From contig CANNJI010000020.1 of assembly GCA_947504875.1 (NCBI GenBank), positions 1-36,837 on the forward strand: a DNA stretch of 36,837 bases. The letters run 5' to 3'. The DNA comes from Legionellaceae bacterium (GTDB taxonomy: Bacteria; Pseudomonadota; Gammaproteobacteria; Legionellales; Legionellaceae). A program made the position numbers and the translations under genes. Below the pieces are notes generated by a model. That model searched no databases and was not told where the DNA came from. It saw only the letters and a program-made list of their open reading frames with translations. This document shows positions 16,934 through 23,557 of the stretch, one piece after another. Positions within the stretch are counted from its first letter, which is position 1; every line of letters begins with the position of its first letter.

Positions 16934-17677
16934 TTGAATCAAGAGAATAAACAAGCGGGTGGTGTTGCACTTGTCACGGGTGCAGCACGCCGGATTGGAG
17001 AAAAAATCGTACGTCATTTGCATCAAGCAGGTTTTGATGTGGTGATTCATTGTCATCAATCATTGACTTGTGCGAGTATTTTAGCAGACGAATTGAATGC
17101 TCTGCGTCCGTTCAGTGCTTGTGTTTTGACGGCTGATCTCAGAAATGAAGACGAGGCCAGGGGATTAATTAAAACCTGTGTTCAATGGAAGCATCGACTT
17201 GATTTGCTCGTGAACAATGCCTCTGTTTTTATTAAAACATCCGCTGATAAGGGTCTGTGGGATGAGTTGATGACGCTCAATGTGAAAGCCCCATTTTGGT
17301 TGAGTGAAGAAGCATTCGACGCATTGAAAGCTCATAAAGGTTCAATTATTAATATCACGGATATTCATGCGGAAAAGCCTCTTAAGGCTTACAGTCTGTA
17401 TTGTCAAACAAAAGCAGCATTGAAAATGCAGACAGAGGCCTTTGCTCGAGACTATGCGCCTGATGTTCGCGTCAACGCCGTGGCGCCAGGCGCAATTCTT
17501 TGGCCAGAAAAGGATAATCACTTAAGTGATGACATCAAGGTGCAGATCATCAATGAAACGCCGCTTAAACGACATGGCGATCCCAAGTGGATTGCTCATG
17601 CAGTTTGTTTTTTAGCTAAAAATCAGTTTATTACGGGGCAGACCCTAAGGGTTGATGGCGGCAGGAGCCTTGTTTAA
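16934..17677 (+). CDS. Pteridine reductase (PTR1/FolM-type SDR)
   Basis: This 247-residue short-chain dehydrogenase carries the TGxxxRxG signature typical of pteridine reductases (TGAARRIG, 15-22) rather than the TGxxxGxG of most SDRs. The active site also matches PTR1: Asp143 replaces the usual Ser, with Tyr156 and Lys160, and the Asp-Tyr spacing is 13, as in PTR1. NNAS (94-97) and the C-terminal GQTLRVDGG are standard. It probably reduces dihydropterin or dihydrofolate with NADPH. The start is TTG 16934 with AAGGA 7 nt upstream. It diverges from the operon containing the PTPS-like gene, consistent with a shared pterin pathway. The stop overlaps that of the next, convergent gene. Confidence 0.88.
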   Translation: MNQENKQAGGVALVTGAARRIGEKIVRHLHQAGFDVVIHCHQSLTCASILADELNALRPFSACVLTADLRNEDEARGLIKTCVQWKHRLDLLVNNASVFIKTSADKGLWDELMTLNVKAPFWLSEEAFDALKAHKGSIINITDIHAEKPLKAYSLYCQTKAALKMQTEAFARDYAPDVRVNAVAPGAILWPEKDNHLSDDIKVQIINETPLKRHGDPKWIAHAVCFLAKNQFITGQTLRVDGGRSLV

Positions 17678-18744
17678 AAGCGGCGATGTGGCCTGGTCGT
17701 GTGGCTTACTTCTGGGGCTTCATCAGCTATTTTATTTCTTGGTGGTCTGGTCTCTTGTTTTTTATGTTCAGGCTCAGGTTTAAATTGTGCTGTTGGACTA
17801 TGGGGCATTTTTAGGTTCATTTTTTTTGTTGAGCAGGTAAACGATTTGTTTATTTCATTTGCTTGGGGTGTCTCTGAAAACAAATGGTTAAATAGTGTTC
17901 TTGATAAGAGATAGGTGCCTCCTGCCAAGCCGCTCGCAATTAAAATAAAAGGTGCAAATGGTAAGGCAAGTAGAGAAACAACACTTCCTGTCACCGCCAT
18001 TGATGCTATGGTGGTGTAAATGCTTCTATCAAATATTTTTCCTGCAGTTATTTGTGTATTTTGTTGATTCGTAAGATCTTGCATGACATTTATTTTCGCA
18101 TCAAACTGTATTTTTAAGGCATTAATTTTTTTGATAATTTTTGTGCTATTGGGGTTTAGTTCGAGCTTTTTTCCCAGGTCATGAGCCTGGTGCTGAATGT
18201 CGTTCAGCGCGTATTTTGCTTCGGTGATTTTTTGGGGCAAATGTTTGTCGTGTTGATATTGACTCCAAGTCCATTTGAGAAGGACAGCATTCATTGTGAA
18301 TGCCGTTGCAGCTAACAAGATACCAATGATGGGGGCTGTGAAGGGGACAAGCAGTGCTGTGATGCCAAGGCTTAAAAAGGTGGCAGAGTAAAACCATTTT
18401 GAGGTGTTATTGAGTGTAAAGGGTACTGGTTCTTTGAGATAAAGAGCCGCAAGAACAATCATTGGGATCCGGACAAAATCAAGAGAGTTAAAGGCAAGAC
18501 TAATGACAGGTAATGGTTTGATGAGCTCTAGAAATTGAGGAGATGAATGTCCTGTTTTATGGATGAGTTGTGCCCCTGCATTGGCAGTATCATTAATAAC
18601 TTTTAAAGGGCCTGTGAAAAAAGGGATATTTTCTAACATGCGTAGAAGTCGCGAACTTGTATCTGGCTTTGGTCTAAATTCTAGGGGTTTAACCATCGAT
18701 TGGATTAAGCGCTCAGGACCTGATGGATTGAATAATTTTGGCAT
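17674..18744 (-). CDS. Unknown membrane protein with cytosolic-type basic tail
   Basis: This 356-residue protein has no recognised domain. Hydrophobic segments lie at about 75-100, 118-155 (likely two helices) and 238-280 (two helices). Between them, about residues 165-230 form a charged coiled-coil-like region (EAKYALNDIQHQAHDLGKKL). The last 60 residues are Lys/Pro/Arg-rich and probably disordered. The arrangement of paired hydrophobic hairpins around a coiled coil resembles some membrane-targeted secreted effectors of intracellular bacteria, but this is only a resemblance. It converges with the pteridine reductase with a 4-nt overlap of the stop regions and diverges from petA. Start ATG 18744 has no clear ribosome binding site. 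Confidence 0.75.
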   Translation of the reverse strand: MPKLFNPSGPERLIQSMVKPLEFRPKPDTSSRLLRMLENIPFFTGPLKVINDTANAGAQLIHKTGHSSPQFLELIKPLPVISLAFNSLDFVRIPMIVLAALYLKEPVPFTLNNTSKWFYSATFLSLGITALLVPFTAPIIGILLAATAFTMNAVLLKWTWSQYQHDKHLPQKITEAKYALNDIQHQAHDLGKKLELNPNSTKIIKKINALKIQFDAKINVMQDLTNQQNTQITAGKIFDRSIYTTIASMAVTGSVVSLLALPFAPFILIASGLAGGTYLLSRTLFNHLFSETPQANEINKSFTCSTKKMNLKMPHSPTAQFKPEPEHKKQETRPPRNKIADEAPEVSHTTRPHRRF

Positions 18745-18821
18745 GGCACGTATTTTTTAAATAAGTCTTATCCTTGAGTATAGTACTTTATGTGAATATT
18801 GTTTAAGGATATACTTTTTGC

Positions 18822-19397
18822 ATGAATAAAAAAAATAAACCAGATCCGGATAAAGTTATCGATGAGACACGCAGAGATTTTTTGAAAAAATCGGCGTGTA
18901 TTTTGGGTGGCATGGGGGTGCTTTGCGCGGCCGTTCCTTTTGTATCGTCTTTGGCGCCCAGCAGAAAAGCCCTGGCTCAAGGGGGGAATGTTCGTGTTGA
19001 TGTCAGTCAGTTAGCGCCTGGTGAGCAATTGACCGTGATTTGGCGTGGAAAACCGGTTTGGATTCTTCGGCGAACGCCTGAAATGTTACATCAATTAAAT
19101 ACCCATGTTTCGGAGTTGCGTGATCCTGCCTCGCGGGTACCACAGCAGCCAGGATATGCACAAAATGAATATCGCTCCATAAAACCAGAGTATCTTGTGG
19201 TTATTGGTATTTGTACGCACCTTGGTTGTATTCCTCATTACACACCTCCAAAACAAGCGTTTCTATGCCCGTGTCATGGCTCTGTATTTGATTTGGCGGG
19301 TCGTGTGTATAAAGATGTCCCTGCGCCGATTAATCTTGAAGTACCGCCTTATCATTTTATTGACGAACAGGTGATTGAAATTGGAGTACCCGCATGA
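18822..19397 (+). CDS. petA: Ubiquinol-cytochrome c reductase Rieske iron-sulfur subunit
   Basis: This 191-residue protein is the Rieske subunit of cytochrome bc1. A twin-arginine signal/anchor (RRDFLKKSACILGG, 17-30) begins the single membrane helix. The 2Fe-2S cluster ligands are in CTHLGC (Cys131, His133) and CPCHGS (Cys149, His152), with Cys136 and Cys151 forming the usual disulphide. A TATACT -10-like box lies about 15 nt upstream of ATG 18822, with AAGGA 12 nt upstream. The stop overlaps the petB start by 4 nt (ATGA), marking a coupled petABC operon for aerobic respiration at the inner membrane. Confidence 0.97.
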   Translation: MNKKNKPDPDKVIDETRRDFLKKSACILGGMGVLCAAVPFVSSLAPSRKALAQGGNVRVDVSQLAPGEQLTVIWRGKPVWILRRTPEMLHQLNTHVSELRDPASRVPQQPGYAQNEYRSIKPEYLVVIGICTHLGCIPHYTPPKQAFLCPCHGSVFDLAGRVYKDVPAPINLEVPPYHFIDEQVIEIGVPA

Positions 19398-20584
19398 AAC
19401 AACGGCTAGGCGCATGGTTTGATGAACGCCTGTCTTGGCGTCATCTGTGGAAAAAGTACGCAACGCATTATGATGTGCCCAAAAATCTAAATTTTTACTA
19501 TCTATTTGGTTCGTTGGCTCTATTGGTGTTGTTTAATCAATTATTAACAGGAGTCTGGTTAACTTTTTTTTATACGCCAACAACACAAGATGCATTTGAT
19601 TCGATTCAATTTATTATGCGTGATGTGCCTTACGGTTGGTTGCTAAGAACCCTGCACTCAACAGGCGCTTCTTTATTTTTTGTTGTTATGTATTTACATA
19701 TATTTCGTGGATTATTGTATGGCTCCTACCAAAAGCCGCGAGAATTTGTTTGGTTGCTTGGGATGGTTCTTTACCTACTTTTAATTGCGGAAGCTTTTTT
19801 TGGATATTTATTACCTTGGGGGCAATTGTCCTATTGGGGTGCAGAAGTCATCACGTCACTCCTTGGCTCTATTCCTTATGTTGGTGATGGCTTGATGATG
19901 TGGATTAGAGGGGATTACGCAATATCTGATGTGACGTTACATCGCTTTTTTGCATACCATGTCATTTTTATTCCCTTGTTCTTGATTGTTTATGTTGTTC
20001 TTCATCTTGTTGCATTAAGAACCGTTGGTTCTAATAATCCAGAAGGAATTGATATTGATTTGAATGATACCGTTCCTTTTCATCCGTATTATACCTTGAC
20101 CGATGCAATTGGAGCCGTTGGGTTCTTGATGGTTTTTTTGTCGATTGTGTTCTTTTTCCCAAGCATGGGTGGATTTTTTCTTGATCCAATGAATTTAGAG
20201 CCGGCTAATCCTTTCGTAACGCCAGAGCATATCCATCCTTTATGGTACATGTCGCCTTTTTATGCAATATTACGTGCGGTGCCTTATAAAGCGTTTGGAA
20301 TTTTAGTCATGAGTAGTGCAATCATGCTGCTTTTTTTGATGCCCTGGCTTGATAAAAGCCCCGTTCGCTCTATGCGATATAAGGGAGCGGCATCAAAAGT
20401 TTCCTTGTATTTGTTTGTTTTATCTTTTGGTGCCTTGGGTATTTTAGGGATGCTGGATGTGTCTGTGTTTCGTATTCAGATCACACGCATTGCGATGGTA
20501 TTTTATTTCGCATACTTTTTTCTGATGCCCTGGATCACGCGATGTGAATCGCACCGTGTTGTACCGACTCGGATCACGTTATGA
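19394..20584 (+). CDS. petB: Ubiquinol-cytochrome c reductase cytochrome b subunit
   Basis: This 396-residue polytopic protein is the quinol-oxidising core of bc1. Haem ligands are His88 and His102 in the second helix and His189 and His204 in the fourth. GYLLPWGQ (137-144) and VGSNNPEG (211-218) are family signatures. The Qo-site motif, PEWY in alphaproteobacteria and mitochondria, is PLWY here (HPLWYMSPFYAILRAVP); beta- and gammaproteobacteria commonly vary at that Glu. The ATG overlaps the petA stop, and the TGA overlaps the petC ATG by 4 nt. Eight transmembrane helices are apparent, and the length is typical. Confidence 0.97.
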   Translation: MKQRLGAWFDERLSWRHLWKKYATHYDVPKNLNFYYLFGSLALLVLFNQLLTGVWLTFFYTPTTQDAFDSIQFIMRDVPYGWLLRTLHSTGASLFFVVMYLHIFRGLLYGSYQKPREFVWLLGMVLYLLLIAEAFFGYLLPWGQLSYWGAEVITSLLGSIPYVGDGLMMWIRGDYAISDVTLHRFFAYHVIFIPLFLIVYVVLHLVALRTVGSNNPEGIDIDLNDTVPFHPYYTLTDAIGAVGFLMVFLSIVFFFPSMGGFFLDPMNLEPANPFVTPEHIHPLWYMSPFYAILRAVPYKAFGILVMSSAIMLLFLMPWLDKSPVRSMRYKGAASKVSLYLFVLSFGALGILGMLDVSVFRIQITRIAMVFYFAYFFLMPWITRCESHRVVPTRITL

Positions 20585-21108
20585 TGCGGGGTTTGTTGGT
20601 GTTAATGTTTTGTCTGTATGGGACGTTATGTGTATCTGATACGGCTCGAGGTAAAGCTGTTTTTAAGGATTACTGTGCAGGATGTCACACCCTTAAATAT
20701 TTACAATACGATCCTACCGATGCGCCTTTTGCCAGTAATGCGTTATCAACAACAGACGCTCAGCATTGGTTTGGTCAAAAACCACCTGATCTATCGTTGA
20801 TTGCTCAAACACGAGGTGCGTCATGGCTATCTGTTTATTTAATGTCTTTTTATCCTGATGAGCACCAACGTTTTGGCTCTAATAATGCACTGTTGCCGCA
20901 TCTTGCAATGCCTGATCCCTTTGTATCGTTAAGACAGGAACTTGATCCACATGAATTATCGGAACTTATCTCTGATTTGGTCTCGTATCTTGAGATTGTC
21001 GGGGACCCAAGTGCACCAAGTCGTCATCATCTAGCGCCCTGGGTTTTAATTTATTTATTGATTTTGGGTGTTGTGCTGATGCTTTATAGAAAGGTATTCT
21101 CGACTTAA
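20581..21108 (+). CDS. petC: Cytochrome c1, short form
   Basis: This 175-residue protein carries a signal peptide (about residues 1-19), the haem c motif CAGCH (32-36), PPDLSLI (68-74), and a likely axial Met110 in LAMPDPF. A single C-terminal membrane anchor lies at about 152-172. It is short compared with typical proteobacterial cytochrome c1 (about 240 residues); loop regions between the haem motif and the Met ligand are reduced, but the core looks intact. It passes electrons from the Rieske centre to a soluble c-type cytochrome. It is the last gene of petABC and ends 8 bp before palindromic element B. Confidence 0.93.
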   Translation: MMRGLLVLMFCLYGTLCVSDTARGKAVFKDYCAGCHTLKYLQYDPTDAPFASNALSTTDAQHWFGQKPPDLSLIAQTRGASWLSVYLMSFYPDEHQRFGSNNALLPHLAMPDPFVSLRQELDPHELSELISDLVSYLEIVGDPSAPSRHHLAPWVLIYLLILGVVLMLYRKVFST

Positions 21109-21116
21109 AAACAGAT

Positions 21117-21186
21117 AGCGCTGGACAGATGACTTGATGAACCGGTTAGCGTGCTTAATCGGTCATCAGGTCAGCTGTCCGGCACT
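21117..21186. repeat. Palindromic element B (70 bp)
   Basis: Arms 21117-21144 and 21160-21186 pair over about 27 bp with two mismatches, two G-U-type pairs and one bulge, around a 15-nt loop. It shares GACAGATGACTTGATGA with element A (2576-2678), and on the minus strand its centre reads GATTAAGCACGCTAA, like GATTAAGCGCGCTAA of A, so it looks like an A-type element that lost its inner core. It lies between petC and the glycosyltransferase gene, and its right arm encodes the last ten residues of the latter. There is no T tract for a classical terminator. Confidence 0.85.
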
Positions 21187-22450
21187 GGTTTGTCGAGAGT
21201 TCAGATAACATTTTTTTGATGAGTGCACATACTTTCTCTTCTGCTTGTGCGAAGTCGATCTTTTTTGCATACTGTTCACAATTAAATTTTATTTTAGGAT
21301 CGGTCAATAATTTTCTAATTCCAGCAATGGCTTTCACTTTATTCCACTGATAGGAAGGAATATTGAGCGCCACACCGAGCTTGGCTAATCGAAAGGCATT
21401 ATCGGGTTGATCGTTGAGAAAAGGGACAATTAATTGTGGAATGCCGGCAGCAAGTGCCTGAGCAATCGTGCCAATGCCTCCTGCATGAAGAATGACAGCA
21501 CAATGAGGTAATATTTTTTGAAGTGGAACATAAGAAATATACAGTTCAGTATGGGTTTGAAGTACAGGCACATGGGCTTGATGCACACTTAAAATAATGC
21601 AGCGCAGTCCAAGTGTTCTTGCAGCTTCAAGGCCGTGTATAAAAAAATCATCACTTTGTGTTACTGCAGTTCCGTAGGTCAGTAGGATTGGTTTGTCTCC
21701 GGCCGCTAAGAATGCCAAAGCATCAGGCGGCAAGGCTTCATTAGGCGCCTCATCGTATTGTATAAAACTAGCTAATTCGGTATTTGGGGGCCAGTCTTTG
21801 GCAGGAGTAGCAAACCATGAAGGAAATAAACCAATGACCTTTTGTGGAGAGTAAGACCAGCGTGAATAAATCTGTTGAACTGGCGCAAGTTCTAATGATT
21901 GACGAAATAAATTCAATGGCTTAGCTAATGTTTTATCTAATAGAAAACGATCGAACATTGAAAATATACAGCGGCGTACACCATAAGGTAGCCAATGATA
22001 AGCAACGCCATCTATGCCAATGGGGGGCTGTTTGACACTCCATAAAGTAAAGGGTTGTAAACAAACGGTGAGTAATGGAAAGTTTAATTTTTCGTGAGCA
22101 AGTCGTGCACCATACATCATGTGAGATGCGACCAGAATTGTTTTTTTCGGGTCAAAATCACACACAATCTGATAGACTGAACGCATCGTACTGAAAATTA
22201 AGTAATCAGCAATCAGTTGAAATGTTTTTTTTTGATTAAGAGAATATGCATCTGGATGATGAATGCCCGTGTAATAATCTTCGTTTGTACCGCAGGATAT
22301 AAAATGGAGTCCGGCCGCTAAAACAAGGGATTCATAAAGATCAATGCTTATCACTGTCACCTTTTGGCCCTGTTTTTTCAACGCGACGCCAAGCCCAATG
22401 AATGGATGAATATCTCCTCGACTCCCATGAGTAATCAGTAAGACATTCAT
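21155..22450 (-). CDS. GT1-family (UGT-like) glycosyltransferase
   Basis: This 431-residue protein has the GT-B fold of macrolide/sterol/rhamnolipid-type glycosyltransferases. It begins MNVLLITHGSRGDIHPFIGL, the typical N-terminal acceptor-binding start. The C-terminal nucleotide-sugar site is HAGGIGTIAQALAAGIPQLI followed by VPFLNDQPDNAFRL, the position of the UGT signature. KPILLTYGTA marks the second domain's start. There is no signal peptide; it is presumably cytosolic or peripheral. The acceptor may be a lipid, sterol or small molecule and cannot be told. Start ATG 22450 has a candidate promoter at 22475-22503. The final ten residues (QCRTADLMTD) are encoded by palindromic element B, which suggests the original C-terminus was altered by the repeat. 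Confidence 0.85.
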   Translation of the reverse strand: MNVLLITHGSRGDIHPFIGLGVALKKQGQKVTVISIDLYESLVLAAGLHFISCGTNEDYYTGIHHPDAYSLNQKKTFQLIADYLIFSTMRSVYQIVCDFDPKKTILVASHMMYGARLAHEKLNFPLLTVCLQPFTLWSVKQPPIGIDGVAYHWLPYGVRRCIFSMFDRFLLDKTLAKPLNLFRQSLELAPVQQIYSRWSYSPQKVIGLFPSWFATPAKDWPPNTELASFIQYDEAPNEALPPDALAFLAAGDKPILLTYGTAVTQSDDFFIHGLEAARTLGLRCIILSVHQAHVPVLQTHTELYISYVPLQKILPHCAVILHAGGIGTIAQALAAGIPQLIVPFLNDQPDNAFRLAKLGVALNIPSYQWNKVKAIAGIRKLLTDPKIKFNCEQYAKKIDFAQAEEKVCALIKKMLSELSTNQCRTADLMTD

Positions 22451-22474
22451 TTTTGCTCACAAGTGATTTATTAG

Positions 22475-22503
22475 TTTATATTTTTACTATAACATAACTA
22501 CAA
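22475..22503 (-). promoter_or_regulatory. Candidate promoter for the glycosyltransferase gene
   Basis: On the minus strand TTGTAG (22503-22498) and TATAAA (22480-22475) are separated by 17 nt. The -10 box is good and the -35 weak. The next upstream sequence is palindromic element C. Confidence 0.35.
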
Positions 22504-22510
22504 AGGTAAA

Positions 22511-22608
22511 GATCGTGCGCGAAATAACGTCCTATTCTTAAACGAGGTTCTGTTTGAGCATAGCGAGTTTAGCTCGTTTAAGAATAGGACGTTATTTCGC
22601 GCACGATC
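22511..22608. repeat. Palindromic element C (98 bp, perfect 36-bp arms)
   Basis: Bases 22511-22546 and 22573-22608 are exact 36-bp inverted repeats around a 26-nt loop. The loop reads GTTTGAGCATAGCGAGTTT, which differs by two bases from the loop core of element A on its minus strand. The stem sequence is unrelated to that of A and B. It sits between divergent genes, the glycosyltransferase (minus) and the di-iron-like protein (plus). Confidence 0.93.
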
Positions 22609-22643
22609 CTTACTGCTTGCTTGTTATCCCGAGGGGGGGAAGT

Positions 22644-23408
22644 ATGTTAGATCAACATGTCTATATGCAACGAATTAATAAAGTTAATTATTTTGTTAAT
22701 ATAGATTGGGCCGAGGTTAAAACAGAGAGATTTTGGTATAAAAATGAATGGTTGACTACACATCTAATGAATACATATTCTATACTCGTGCCTGAGTTTG
22801 AGCGTTTTATTGTTAAGTCACTGAAATCTTATGAGTCTGAGATTGTGGACCCTCGATTAAAACAACGCTTGCAGCATTTTTACACTGAAGAATGTGCGCA
22901 TTCTTTACAACATGCTCGATTTAATCAAGATCTAAAACGACATAACTATCCTATTGATTTTATCTTAAATCTTTTAAAGAAAGGCTCTCAAATTCTTAAT
23001 AAAATTTTCAGTAAAAAATCAAAATTGGCAATGTCGGTGGCTTTTGAGCATCTTACAGTTTTAAGTGTAAACGTTGCATTTGAGCAGCAAATATTTGAGA
23101 TAGATTCATCGGCAATTCATGATTTATGGTTGTGGCATGGATATGAAGAACGTAATCATCGAGCATTTTTAATGGAAGTTTATGACGCTATTGGCGGTGG
23201 ATATGTGAGAAGATGCTTAACGTTAATGTTTAGCGCGTTTTTGATTTTTATGTGTTGTCTGCCCTTTTTTATGAGTATTTTAGTTGTGGCTGATATGCGG
23301 CAAGGGAAAAAGCTTAGCGTTCAACATATCAAAATATATTTAAAGTCTCTATGGCAGATGAAAGGCATGATTTCAGCTTATTTCAAGTACTTCAGTATTC
23401 ATATTTAA
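22644..23408 (+). CDS. COG3687/PF10118-type putative metal-dependent hydrolase
   Basis: This 254-residue protein fits the predicted metal-dependent hydrolase family of unknown substrate. Its residues suggest a ferritin-like di-iron four-helix site: E51/E53, ExxH at 83-86, E135, and ExxH at 169-172. A hydrophobic helix at about 193-216 near the C-terminus could anchor it in the membrane. ATG 22644 is preferred over the longer frame from 22554, which would begin inside palindromic element C; a purine-rich GAGGGGGGGAAG stretch lies just upstream of 22644. The real activity may be oxygenase- or desaturase-like, by analogy with other di-iron proteins; that is inference. Confidence 0.8.
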   Translation: MLDQHVYMQRINKVNYFVNIDWAEVKTERFWYKNEWLTTHLMNTYSILVPEFERFIVKSLKSYESEIVDPRLKQRLQHFYTEECAHSLQHARFNQDLKRHNYPIDFILNLLKKGSQILNKIFSKKSKLAMSVAFEHLTVLSVNVAFEQQIFEIDSSAIHDLWLWHGYEERNHRAFLMEVYDAIGGGYVRRCLTLMFSAFLIFMCCLPFFMSILVVADMRQGKKLSVQHIKIYLKSLWQMKGMISAYFKYFSIHI

Positions 23409-23557
23409 TGATGATTCTTTTGTGATTTTTCACTTTATTCTATAGTGCCGGTCATCAAAACAACTCTTCAGAACTATAAGAAGAGCAATATTTACACATG
23501 TTGCCCGCTCAGCGCATATATTTGTGCTATATTTACAGAGCAACTTGGGAGCTGAGC

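Noticed and set aside
22554-22643. N-terminal extension of the di-iron-like protein
   Set aside because: These 30 codons fall in palindromic element C and lack a ribosome binding site, whereas ATG 22644 has a strong purine-rich one.
23463-23488. CTCTTC...GAAGAG inverted repeat upstream of the lipase gene
   Set aside because: Six-bp stem with a 10-nt loop and no T tract; too weak to call a terminator or operator.
23498-23557. 20-residue N-terminal extension of the lipase-like gene from TTG 23498
   Set aside because: No ribosome binding site; ATG 23558 has GGGAG at good spacing.
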